A stretch of DNA of 32,748 bases from Photobacterium lucens (lineage in GTDB: Bacteria; Pseudomonadota; Gammaproteobacteria; Enterobacterales; Vibrionaceae). The stretch is from assembly GCF_009873615.1 (NCBI RefSeq), contig NZ_SSMG01000308.1, positions 1 to 32,748 on the forward strand, written 5' to 3'. Of the stretch, positions 8,312 through 16,693 are shown piece after piece. How positions within the stretch are numbered: position 1 is the stretch's first letter; each line of letters opens with the position of its first letter. The notes below the pieces were generated by a model. That model ran no database searches, was not told the DNA's origin, and saw only the letters and a program-made list of their open reading frames with translations. Position numbers and translations under genes: made by a program.

Positions 8312-10099
8312 ATGGCAATAAGTTGGCTGCTCCTTCTTATTCTTACTCTGATCATTATCTATCACCACATCATCTATAGTGCTGTCATGGTGTGGTATGG
8401 GCGTCATTTAAAAAGAAAAATTGTCACGATTGAACCCAACAGTTTTCCCGCTATTGCCATCATCATTCCGGCTTATAATGAGGCTGCCCACATCAACGAT
8501 AAGTTAGCAAATTTATTAATGCTCGATTATCCCGCAGATAAACTGTTTATTTTTATTTGCTGTGATGGCTGCTGTGATGATACCGCTAAGATTTGCCAAC
8601 AATGGCAAAGTCAGTTCCAACGAGCCAATATTCATTTTCAATTACAAATCAGTACCAGTAATAAAGGGAAATTAGCTCGCCTCAATCAATTAATAACCAT
8701 GGCGCAACCTTATGCCGAGTTAGTCGCTTTAAGTGATGTATCAGCACTGATTTCCATTGATGCCCTCAAACAAGCTATTCATAGTTTTAACGATCCGAAA
8801 GTTGGTGCCATCACCGGTAATTACCTTATTTATAATGGCAATACCGGTGAGCAACAGTATTGGTCTTGGCAGAATAATATGCGCTTTGCTGAGTCACATT
8901 TAGGTAGCGTTATCGGTGGTAATGGGGCGTTTTATATTATGCGAACGCGATTATTTCAGCCGTTACCTCATGACACCATTAACGATGATTTCATGTTACC
9001 GATGCAGGTACTCAAGCAAGGCTACACCGTGATTTATAACGAGTGCATTAACAGTATTGAACTCGATATCAGCAGTGATGAAGAAACGCACCAACGACGA
9101 CAACGCATTGGCGCTGGTAACTTACAGCAACTGATCCGCTGTCGATTTGTATTTAACCTCCACCAGCCAGGGGTCAAATGGCTATTTGCTTCAGGTAAGG
9201 GGTTGAGAACACTCATGCCTTTTATCCTGATCATTTATTTAGGTTTAACACTTTATCTTGCTAGCCAAGGTTCACCTTTCGCACTATGGCTAACCGGTAT
9301 CCAATGTGTCGGATACGGTTTAGCCGCATTGCCATTGATAGGCGTAAAACACACCTTTTTAGATAAACTGCATTACCTGATCGGAGGTTACCTCTCATCT
9401 TTTATTGGTATGGTGCGTTATCTCTTTGGTCAATTTAAGCATGGCTGGAAAAATAAGCCGCCAATTCATCATTACCAAAATACCAGCACACTCATCCTCA
9501 AACGCTTTTTTGATATTGTTCTAAGCTGTATAGGTCTGTTATTAACACTGCCTTTATGGCCTTTTATTGCTCTACTCATACGTTTGGACTCAAAAGGCGA
9601 TATTTTTTATCGTCAAGTACGGGTCGGACAGATCAATGATGAACATATTATGCTGTTCTCGATGTTGAAATTTCGCACCATGCAGCCCAATGCAGAAGCT
9701 GAAAGTGGTGCCGTATGGTCACGTAAAAATGATCCCAGAATCACCCGAATAGGGTGCTTTTTACGTGATACCCGACTTGATGAACTTCCCCAGTTTATCA
9801 ATGTGATAAAAGGCGACATGTCACTGATAGGTCCCCGTCCTGAACGTCCTGAACTATGTGGTTGTTTGCAAAATGCATTGCCATTCTACCTTGAGCGAAC
9901 TCGAGGTTTACGCCCGGGGATCACAGGTCTTGCCCAAGTCAATCAGGGGTACGACAGTTGTATTGAAGACGTAAAAGCAAAGATAGCATGGGATTATGCT
10001 TACTCTGTGGCATTAGCCTCGCCATTACAATGGCTTAGAATGGACTGCTATATTTTGCTCAAAACGGCATACATTATGGTTACAAGACGTGGACAATAA
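8312..10099 (+). CDS. GT2 glycosyltransferase fused to initiating phosphoglycosyl transferase (SypQ-SypR-like)
   Basis: This 595-residue protein joins two enzymes. Residues about 1-385 are a membrane-bound family 2 glycosyltransferase: N-terminal membrane helix, PAYNE (53-57), CDGCCDD (84-90), SDVS (141-144), acidic pair DD (225-226), QRRQRIGAGN (261-270), and further membrane segments near 302-370. Residues about 393-595 are a monotopic phosphoglycosyl transferase of the WbaP/PglC type: re-entrant hydrophobic helix 400-424, KFRTM, catalytic dyad D490-E491 in RLDELPQ, and GPRPERPE (507-514). The second half would load the first sugar-phosphate onto undecaprenyl phosphate. In V. fischeri the GT2 (SypQ) and sugar transferase (SypR) are, to my knowledge, separate neighbouring genes. 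The reading frame is continuous through the junction, so this is a real fusion in the sequence as given. Confidence 0.9.
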   Translation: MAISWLLLLILTLIIIYHHIIYSAVMVWYGRHLKRKIVTIEPNSFPAIAIIIPAYNEAAHINDKLANLLMLDYPADKLFIFICCDGCCDDTAKICQQWQSQFQRANIHFQLQISTSNKGKLARLNQLITMAQPYAELVALSDVSALISIDALKQAIHSFNDPKVGAITGNYLIYNGNTGEQQYWSWQNNMRFAESHLGSVIGGNGAFYIMRTRLFQPLPHDTINDDFMLPMQVLKQGYTVIYNECINSIELDISSDEETHQRRQRIGAGNLQQLIRCRFVFNLHQPGVKWLFASGKGLRTLMPFILIIYLGLTLYLASQGSPFALWLTGIQCVGYGLAALPLIGVKHTFLDKLHYLIGGYLSSFIGMVRYLFGQFKHGWKNKPPIHHYQNTSTLILKRFFDIVLSCIGLLLTLPLWPFIALLIRLDSKGDIFYRQVRVGQINDEHIMLFSMLKFRTMQPNAEAESGAVWSRKNDPRITRIGCFLRDTRLDELPQFINVIKGDMSLIGPRPERPELCGCLQNALPFYLERTRGLRPGITGLAQVNQGYDSCIEDVKAKIAWDYAYSVALASPLQWLRMDCYILLKTAYIMVTRRGQ

Positions 10100-10100
10100 T

Positions 10101-10116
10101 TGGCACAACCTTTGAA
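10101..10116 (+). promoter_or_regulatory. Sigma-54-like promoter, sypA-E-like run
   Basis: The 16-mer TGGCACAACCTTTGAA begins one base after the preceding stop codon region. It has a consensus -24 TGGCAC with GG at 10102-10103 and a TTTGAA -12 box in which the GC is GA (10114-10115). It ends 35 bases before the STAS gene ATG at 10152; AAGGA at 10140-10144 is the ribosome binding site. The same GA variant occurs at 353-368. In V. fischeri sypA is transcribed from a sigma-54 promoter activated by SypG, which supports the reading. Confidence 0.5.
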
Positions 10117-10151
10117 TTACATTTATTAAAATAGACAATAAGGAACACCTT

Positions 10152-10463
10152 ATGTTCGCTTCTTCTAATTCGGTGATTGCGATAACGTTACAAGATGAGT
10201 TTGATGCTCAGCGAGCTAAAGAGCTTGAAAAAGAGTTTGATGCTCTTAGCCAAACCGAACGCATGGAATTAGTGATCGATATGACGAAAGTGCAATTCAT
10301 TGACTCATGCGGCATTGGTGCCATTGTCTTTTTATATAAACGTTTAAAAAGCCGTGGACGTCGTTTACGCCTACTTAATGTGAATGGACAACCAAGGGAG
10401 CTGATGCAAATGCTACGGATTGATAAAGTCATTCCGCTGATCACATCAGCTGAATTAACATGA
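10152..10463 (+). CDS. sypA: STAS-domain anti-sigma-factor antagonist (SypA-like)
   Basis: This 103-residue single STAS domain has the family core LVIDMTKVQFIDSCGIGAIV. The Ser after the Asp (D51-S52) is the position phosphorylated in SpoIIAA and RsbV, and it is retained; the next residue is Cys instead of the usual Ser/Thr. In V. fischeri the homologous SypA promotes biofilm when unphosphorylated and is phosphorylated and dephosphorylated by SypE. A SypE-like protein with both activities is encoded four genes downstream. The gene follows a 52-base gap with a sigma-54-like element and overlaps the next gene by ATGA, so it leads a five-gene coupled run. Confidence 0.88.
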   Translation: MFASSNSVIAITLQDEFDAQRAKELEKEFDALSQTERMELVIDMTKVQFIDSCGIGAIVFLYKRLKSRGRRLRLLNVNGQPRELMQMLRIDKVIPLITSAELT

Positions 10464-11254
10464 TGAATAGTAACCATCGGTGTATTTTCTTTTTTCTTAT
10501 CACACTACTTTCTGGCTGTAGCAACTCATTTTGGCCTGCACCTGGTGAAGTCCCATTGCCACCCGCACAACAAGCTCAACTACGTCTACTCGAACACCAC
10601 CGTTTTGAAATGCAATTATTGGCAGTACGTGGTGCAAAGCATTGTTTACCCGGTCAATACATCACACTTGAAAACCTCTACCGCAAAGCACGAGAAGAAG
10701 CCTTATCGGGGTTTGTTAAAGATGCTGAAATCACCTTACTCAAATATCAAACGCAAAATGCAGTGATTCAAGAACAAATGGATTGGTTGGAATATCACAC
10801 CTTATGTCTTGATCCACATTACTCAGAAGTGGAACTTAAAGAACGCTTCTTACTGTATATGGCCGTTGATAATCAATTTGCGTTAAATAAAACAGAACTG
10901 CTGCCTGAATATAAAAAATCATTACTTTACGCAGCTGAAATTATCAAACGCCAAGAACACTGGCTACTTCAACTCATTGGTTATACCGATAGCCAAGGCG
11001 GTACACAGAGTAATTATTACCTCGGTTTAGCCAGAGCGAATACCGTTAAAGACTTCCTCGTCGAAAATGGCGTCAATACCAATCAAATCAGTGTCACAAG
11101 CATGGGAGAAAGCCAAGCTATCGGCGATAACACGCTCACGAAACAATTAAGTAACCGTAAAGTAGAAGCAAGAGTCTTGGTTGAACATCACGCCCAGTCT
11201 ATTCATCGTGTTTTTGATATTAAGGACTGGCATGCAATTCGAGACGGCCTATGA
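10460..11254 (+). CDS. sypB: OmpA-family outer membrane lipoprotein (SypB-like)
   Basis: This 264-residue protein begins with a lipoprotein signal (CIFFFLITLLSGC, lipobox LSGC, Cys20). Its C-terminal OmpA domain (about 135-245) includes ALNKTELLPEY, the peptidoglycan-binding Asp in GYTDSQGG (D177), Arg in LARA (R192), and the closing NRKVEARV. It should be anchored in the outer membrane and hold the cell wall near the export complex. The ATG at 10460 overlaps the STAS stop by four bases; the in-frame ATG at 10463 would shorten it by one residue. The stop overlaps the SLBB gene start by four bases. The order STAS, OmpA, SLBB exporter matches sypA-B-C. Confidence 0.87.
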   Translation: MMNSNHRCIFFFLITLLSGCSNSFWPAPGEVPLPPAQQAQLRLLEHHRFEMQLLAVRGAKHCLPGQYITLENLYRKAREEALSGFVKDAEITLLKYQTQNAVIQEQMDWLEYHTLCLDPHYSEVELKERFLLYMAVDNQFALNKTELLPEYKKSLLYAAEIIKRQEHWLLQLIGYTDSQGGTQSNYYLGLARANTVKDFLVENGVNTNQISVTSMGESQAIGDNTLTKQLSNRKVEARVLVEHHAQSIHRVFDIKDWHAIRDGL

Positions 11255-14200
11255 TCCGTATTCTCTGTCTTCTTCTTTTCTTAACCAACGTTGCAATAGC
11301 TGCAGAGAGTACAACGACTCTAACAGCCGGTGATCGCATTTTCATTTTTGTACCGGGAGAAAAAGCCTTTACTGAAGACTTTATTATTGATGATCACGGC
11401 AAAATTCAACTACCAGAAGTAGGAGCCGTGACCATTGCCGATCTCACTATTGCAGACGCTGAGCGTAAAATTAAACAAAGCTTGTCAGTGGTTTTCCGAA
11501 ACCTCGATGATTTTAAACTTACCCTCAAAGAGCAGCTCATCCGTATTCATGTCCTCGGTTACGTCGAAGAACCTGGCACGGTTTCTCTAAAACCCAATAG
11601 CAATGTCCAGCTGGCAATAGCGGCGGCAGGAGGAGCAAGGCCAGGTGCACAGCTAGATAAATTTGTGATTACACAAAATGAAGTACAACGTAGTTTCAAC
11701 TATAAAAAATACTTAGATACAGGTGATATATCATCGCTGCCAATCCTCTCTAATGGCGACACCGTGTTTGTACCAGTCTCTCCACTACTTGGCAATATTG
11801 AAGTAGACTTTGATGCTGCTGCCATTCAAAACGCAGGGGATGCGAATGAGCGAAACGGATTAACTTTATTTGGTGAGGTAAGAAATCCGGGAACATTTAG
11901 CTATAAACCTGAAATGAATGTTGTCGATGCCTTAATGCGAGCTGATGGAGTAACCCGTTACGCCGATGTCACAAAAATCCGAGTTGTAACCGATAACAAG
12001 CCCTATCAATTTGATTTAAAAACCTACCTCGATACTGGTGATGAAACCATGTTGCCACCAGTACAGCCCGGAACAACAATTTTTGCCCCAATAGAAGTCG
12101 ACGATATCAGTACCACGGCAAGAACCGTTTTTGTAATGGGAGAAGTAAAGGCTGCTGGCCCTTATGAGATCGGAAAAGAAACCAAGTTTATTGATGTTTT
12201 AGCCAATGCCGGTGGGCCAACCCGTTTTGCCGATACCACACAAATCAAAATCCTCAGTGAAACGGAAGCGCCTATTATTATCAATCTCGTCGAGTTTACA
12301 AAAAATCCGCAAAACTACCATGTTCCACTAATGAAGACGGGTGATGTCATCTTTGTTCCTGAAAAAACCACCGTCAATGAAAAATCTTGGCTCAAAATTA
12401 CGGAAGACCGATCCATAAAGATCATTGGCGCAGTCAACGTTCCGGGGCGTTATGAATGGAGCCCTGCGATGGATTTTATGGATCTATTAGCTCACGCAGA
12501 AGGGCCAACCAAACGAGCCAATCTGAGCAATATCCGGTTAATTGTCGAAGATGAAGACATCACCAACGGCCATGATGTTTCCTTTTTCAATCTACAAACT
12601 TTCATCAAACAGGGCAGCCCGAAACGGCTATTGCCGCCACTTTCTGCCGGCATGACCATTATTGTCGATGAATTGCCGGATGATCCCAGTGATAACAAAG
12701 CCAGTTGGCTACGCCAATCACCTAAAGATTCTATCTATGTTTTCGGCTCGATTGGTGCTCCCGGTCGTTATGCTTTTAATGATGAACAAGGATTTTTAGA
12801 TATTCTTGCTGCTGCTGATGGACCCAATAATGAAGCCGACCTACAAGAGATCTTGATCACCCATCGTAACGGAACCACAAGCCAAGTAAGCCAATTAGAT
12901 CTCGCAGAGTATTTTAAAACAGGCGATGAGTCTGCATTACCTAAAGTGGTACCTGGGGACGTTATTTACATCCCTAAAACGAAAAAGCCATCAGATCACA
13001 GCGCAATAAAAATCATAGGTGCCGTATACGAGCCAGGACGGTTTAACTTCAATCACAAGCTAACTTTTCTTGATCTCCTCTCTATGGCTGGCGGCCCTAA
13101 AGAAAAAGCTAATATGTCCAACATCCGAATTGTTCGGCTTCCTGATCCCAAACAGCCTAGCGATATCGGGCACCAAGTGATCTTCTTTGATCTAGAAAAC
13201 TTTATTAAAGAAGGTCACCCAGATAAAAAGCTGCCAAAGATAAAGGCGGGCGATACCATCATTGTTGATGAGCAGCCACATGATCCCAGTGACAATAAGT
13301 CCAGCTGGCTACGTCAATCAGCTAAAGATTCCATTTATATTTTTGGTGCCGTAGGTGCCCCAGGGCGCTACGCTTTTAATAAAGAGCAGGGCTTTCTTGA
13401 TATTCTTTCTGCGGCCGATGGGCCGATTGGGGATGCAGATTTACAAGAGTTATTAATCACACATCGTAACGGCAAAAAAACCCGAGTCACCCACCTTGAT
13501 CTTGCTAAATATTTTGAAACTGGCAATGAAAAGCTACTCCCCAAAGTTCTGCCAGGCGATGTCATTTATGTTCCGCAGACGCTAAAAGCCAAAGATGATA
13601 AAACAGTGATGGTGATCGGCTCCGTCAAGGGGCCTGGACGCTTTAAATGGAATAAAAAACTAACCTTTTTAGAGATCTTCGCCTTAGCGGGAGGCCCTCT
13701 AGAAACGGCAAACCTCAGTAGTATTCGGATCATCAAAAAAAATAAAAATGATCCTAACAGTATTATTTATTTCGATTTAGAAAAGTTCATTGATAGAGGC
13801 GGTAACTTTGCAGGACTGCCAATTATCAGGCCCGGTGATACCATCATGGTCGATGAACTGCCTCATGATCCGACTGATAACAAATCCACTTGGATCAGAC
13901 AAAACGCTGAAGAATCCATTTATGTCTTTGGTGCAGTTAACGCCCCAGGAAGATATGCATTCAATGAGGAGTTAAGCTTTTTAGATATTCTCGCCGCCGC
14001 TGATGGCCCCGATAAAGATGCCAATCTACAACAAATAAAAATCAGTCACCGTAATGGTACACATGCCGATGTCACCACTTTAAACCTCACCCTTTATTTT
14101 GAAACCGGTGACGAAAGCCTGATCCCTAAAGTTGTACCTGGTGACGTTATTTACATCCCACAGCGAGATGGAGACTGGCTCGATAAACCAGCCAATCGTG

Positions 14201-14541
14201 TCGTCAGGTTAATGGGAGAAGTCAAAAAACCTGGTCGCTACTCATTTAATAGCCAGATGTCATTATTAGATCTACTCGCAGAGGCTGGAGGGCCAACCGA
14301 TAAAGCGTATATCGACAAAATCATGATCGTCAATGCGTCGTGCTGCGGCGATAAAAGCCAGACTTTCAGTTTGCGTGATTACATCAAACATCCAGCAGAT
14401 ACCCCGATCCCAATGCTTCGCCCAGGAGATACGGTATATGTGCCAAATGAAGAAGATTCAACAACCGCACTTTTGCGTCAGGGATTGCAAGATGCCTTTA
14501 GTCTTGTCACAACATTACTCGTAATAGGAGCGGCATTATGA
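11251..14541 (+). CDS. sypC: Giant SLBB-repeat polysaccharide export protein (SypC-like, OtnA/WbfF style)
   Basis: This 1096-residue protein has a Sec signal peptide (MIRILCLLLFLTNVAIA, no lipobox), a polysaccharide-export domain (about 22-95, opening LTAGDRIFIFVPGEK), then ten SLBB-type repeats and a hydrophobic C-terminal helix (about 1074-1096). The conserved Gly of the repeats falls at residues 103, 208, 297, 393, 499, 590, 699, 790, 894 and 989. Wza-type exporters are usually near 380 residues with two or three such domains, so this is a strongly expanded form, like the O139 capsule protein OtnA/WbfF. It presumably forms or lines the periplasmic to outer-membrane export channel. Repeats 4-9 are a threefold duplication (separate entry). 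It overlaps both neighbours by four bases. Confidence 0.88.
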   Translation: MIRILCLLLFLTNVAIAAESTTTLTAGDRIFIFVPGEKAFTEDFIIDDHGKIQLPEVGAVTIADLTIADAERKIKQSLSVVFRNLDDFKLTLKEQLIRIHVLGYVEEPGTVSLKPNSNVQLAIAAAGGARPGAQLDKFVITQNEVQRSFNYKKYLDTGDISSLPILSNGDTVFVPVSPLLGNIEVDFDAAAIQNAGDANERNGLTLFGEVRNPGTFSYKPEMNVVDALMRADGVTRYADVTKIRVVTDNKPYQFDLKTYLDTGDETMLPPVQPGTTIFAPIEVDDISTTARTVFVMGEVKAAGPYEIGKETKFIDVLANAGGPTRFADTTQIKILSETEAPIIINLVEFTKNPQNYHVPLMKTGDVIFVPEKTTVNEKSWLKITEDRSIKIIGAVNVPGRYEWSPAMDFMDLLAHAEGPTKRANLSNIRLIVEDEDITNGHDVSFFNLQTFIKQGSPKRLLPPLSAGMTIIVDELPDDPSDNKASWLRQSPKDSIYVFGSIGAPGRYAFNDEQGFLDILAAADGPNNEADLQEILITHRNGTTSQVSQLDLAEYFKTGDESALPKVVPGDVIYIPKTKKPSDHSAIKIIGAVYEPGRFNFNHKLTFLDLLSMAGGPKEKANMSNIRIVRLPDPKQPSDIGHQVIFFDLENFIKEGHPDKKLPKIKAGDTIIVDEQPHDPSDNKSSWLRQSAKDSIYIFGAVGAPGRYAFNKEQGFLDILSAADGPIGDADLQELLITHRNGKKTRVTHLDLAKYFETGNEKLLPKVLPGDVIYVPQTLKAKDDKTVMVIGSVKGPGRFKWNKKLTFLEIFALAGGPLETANLSSIRIIKKNKNDPNSIIYFDLEKFIDRGGNFAGLPIIRPGDTIMVDELPHDPTDNKSTWIRQNAEESIYVFGAVNAPGRYAFNEELSFLDILAAADGPDKDANLQQIKISHRNGTHADVTTLNLTLYFETGDESLIPKVVPGDVIYIPQRDGDWLDKPANRVVRLMGEVKKPGRYSFNSQMSLLDLLAEAGGPTDKAYIDKIMIVNASCCGDKSQTFSLRDYIKHPADTPIPMLRPGDTVYVPNEEDSTTALLRQGLQDAFSLVTTLLVIGAAL
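12406..14196 (+). repeat. Three tandem ~600-bp units, each coding two alternating SLBB domains
   Basis: Inside the exporter gene, residues 386-582, 583-782 and 783-982 are three copies of a two-domain unit (591, 600 and 600 bp). The first domain of each copy has IIGAV/VIGSV...PGRF/Y and ends DTIIVDEQPHDPSDN-like. The second has SIYxFGAVxAPGRYAFN and FLDILAAADGP and ends PGDVIYIP. Corresponding domains of different copies resemble each other far more than the two domains within a copy, which shows that the pair was the duplicated unit. Synonymous positions differ widely between copies, so the duplication is not recent. Confidence 0.85.
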
Positions 14542-15233
14542 AACCATGGCTAAGCGAGGAAATGGAACACCTATTCCAACAGATCCATCAATTGCAGCTA
14601 AGGATCATCTGTATCGCTAATTGCAATCAAAAATGCGGTAGCTCCACCATGAGTTATTGGCTCGCTGAACGCTGCTCTGAAAACCAAACCAAGGTATTAT
14701 TGATCGATTTGGATCTTTCCGGATCTGGTCAGGGGTACGATCCTATCCACTGGGAAACCGATAACAAAAATAAAGAGCAATCTTTGATCGTCAAGCATCA
14801 ATATTTAGATATATTGCCTCAGCCAGAAGATCAATCAACCGTCCTGACCTTACGCCAACCTCATAAACTCCGTTATCTACTGCAATATTGGCAGCAGCAA
14901 TATCACTATATTATTTGTGATACTGGCAATATTAATACCGCTAACTGGCGCAACCTCCCTGCGGTAAATATCGCCAATGCCAGTGATGGGATCCTACTTT
15001 GCTTGTCAGCAGCCAAAACAACAGAAAGTCAGTTGCTGACAAGCATTGCCAAACTTGAAAAGAGTAACTGCAACATCATAGGGATCATTATCAATGATCA
15101 ATTTAATCCAACGCTAGCCCAACGATTATTAAAAAGCATGAACTCAAAAGCGTGGTGGTTACCTGAAAAAATAAGAAACAAGATCACCACAATACTTAAT
15201 AAAAGTCAGCTGTTACAAGGAAAGTACCAATGA
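14538..15233 (+). CDS. sypD: Degenerate BY-kinase/ParA-type ATPase (SypD-like)
   Basis: This 231-residue protein has the fold plan of CpsD/CapB autokinase domains: a P-loop region, Walker A' VLLIDLDLSG (D57, D59), and Walker B YIICDTGN (D128). The P-loop reads NCNQKCGSST (28-37). The lysine of GKS/T is Ser35 and the first glycine is missing, so normal ATP binding is doubtful. The C-terminus has one tyrosine (Y230) and not the tyrosine cluster that BY-kinases autophosphorylate. It may be a structural or regulatory partner of the Wzz-like protein at 5801 and not an active kinase. The four-base overlaps with both neighbours place it in the sypA-E-like run. Family assignment is good; enzymatic activity is uncertain. 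Confidence 0.78.
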   Translation: MKPWLSEEMEHLFQQIHQLQLRIICIANCNQKCGSSTMSYWLAERCSENQTKVLLIDLDLSGSGQGYDPIHWETDNKNKEQSLIVKHQYLDILPQPEDQSTVLTLRQPHKLRYLLQYWQQQYHYIICDTGNINTANWRNLPAVNIANASDGILLCLSAAKTTESQLLTSIAKLEKSNCNIIGIIINDQFNPTLAQRLLKSMNSKAWWLPEKIRNKITTILNKSQLLQGKYQ

Positions 15234-16693
15234 TCCATCAGATCCTTTTCAAACAAACATTTAGCTTAAATTATGACAACCTAAAAACCATGCGTCAGTG
15301 GTTAAGAATACAAAGTTACAAACTCAATTTAAGCTATGAGCTCAGCCAACACATCATCCTCGTCTGCAATGAATATTGCGTAAACTTACTCGTACATCAA
15401 AACAACACAGCTAGCCATGTCGAATTAAAATACGGATTACGTAACAATCAAGCAAGGTTTGAAATCATCGACAATGGTTCATATTGGAATGAGATGGAAG
15501 ATAAAATACAGTCAGCTACATTACCAGAAGAGCCAACGTGCAATAAATTAGGACTAGCATTAATAAATACCTATTTTCCTGATTTTAAATACTTTATTTC
15601 AAATGATAGAAATATTATCCGATTTAGCATTCCGCGCTTAAAAGCTAAACCCCAGCTCTTAATTGTTGATGACAGCCCGAGCCAATTAGCCTTATTCGCC
15701 ACGTTTCTGCGTCATCACTACCAGCTGATTTTATTTAGTAAGCCCTGTGAAGCACTAGAATGGTTAACACACAGTCGCTGTGATATGGTGATCACCGACT
15801 TACATATGCCAGATATTGACGGCTTCACCTTTAGAGATAAAGTCACTCAGCTCCAAGACTGCCAATCACTGCCTTTTATCTTCATCTCTGGTGACAACAA
15901 AGACACCACATTACTCGAAGCTGCCAGAGCCGGCATAGACGATTACCTAACAAAACCCTTAGAGAAAGAAAAACTGCTCACTATATTAAAACGGGTATTT
16001 AAACGTCACAGTATTCTTGCTTCAGTTTTTGAAAAGCAATTACTTGATCAAATGACCCCGTATCAAGCAGAGCTACCAAAAAAAATTACGGTTCGGGACA
16101 TTACAATCAATATTGAGCAATACCCTGTAAACCAAGGTGATTTTCTACTTTATCGAAAACCAAAAAGTACTGCTCCAGCAATGATCATACTCGGTGATAA
16201 CATGGGACATGGACCATTAGCGAGAGCAAACGGGATAGGTTGGTTTGGCTATATTGCAGGGTTACTGGATGCTGGAATCGAAACACCCGAAGAAATTTGT
16301 CATATCCTCAATCATCAGCTCATATCAGCAAGAAAAAATCGCCACATGATCTGCCTAATGATCATCACAATAGATAACGAAAATAACTTAAAAATATATA
16401 ATGCAGGTATGCCCTCTGCATTGAAAATAAGCCATAAAGACACATGCTATCTTGAAGAAAATATCGGTTTATTAGGTATTAACCCACAACTTCTCATCAA
16501 ACCTAAAAGTATCACTCTCACATCAAATATTAGTGTTCATTGCTATAGCGATGGGTTATTTACCAAGCCAATAACAACGCATTTTCTTGAACGACTAAGT
16601 CATAAAACAACAATACAGCGTCATGAAAAAATATGGGCAAACCCACAACAATCAACTATCGATGATAAAACACTAATCAGCATTTATCGGTAG
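15230..16693 (+). CDS. sypE: Serine kinase-receiver-PP2C phosphatase regulator (SypE-like)
   Basis: This 487-residue protein has three domains. Residues about 1-135 are an RsbW-like HATPase: N-box E48-x3-N52 in NEYCVN, D81-x-G83, and GLAL (108-111). Residues about 141-258 are a receiver: D147-D148, phospho-acceptor D190 in VITDLHMPD, S220, and K242 in LTKPL. Residues about 285-487 are a SpoIIE/PP2C phosphatase: GDF (303-305), GDNMGHG (322-328), YSDG (439-442), DDKT (478-481). This is the V. fischeri SypE architecture, in which the two effector ends act on SypA. All key residues appear intact. It closes the coupled run started by the STAS gene and overlaps the convergent glycosyltransferase by 17 bases. 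The input histidine kinase is not in the window. Confidence 0.9.
   Translation: MIHQILFKQTFSLNYDNLKTMRQWLRIQSYKLNLSYELSQHIILVCNEYCVNLLVHQNNTASHVELKYGLRNNQARFEIIDNGSYWNEMEDKIQSATLPEEPTCNKLGLALINTYFPDFKYFISNDRNIIRFSIPRLKAKPQLLIVDDSPSQLALFATFLRHHYQLILFSKPCEALEWLTHSRCDMVITDLHMPDIDGFTFRDKVTQLQDCQSLPFIFISGDNKDTTLLEAARAGIDDYLTKPLEKEKLLTILKRVFKRHSILASVFEKQLLDQMTPYQAELPKKITVRDITINIEQYPVNQGDFLLYRKPKSTAPAMIILGDNMGHGPLARANGIGWFGYIAGLLDAGIETPEEICHILNHQLISARKNRHMICLMIITIDNENNLKIYNAGMPSALKISHKDTCYLEENIGLLGINPQLLIKPKSITLTSNISVHCYSDGLFTKPITTHFLERLSHKTTIQRHEKIWANPQQSTIDDKTLISIYR

Noticed and set aside
12492-13975. Short open frames on both strands inside the SLBB gene
   Set aside because: They recur because the coding sequence repeats; none has a plausible start or family match.
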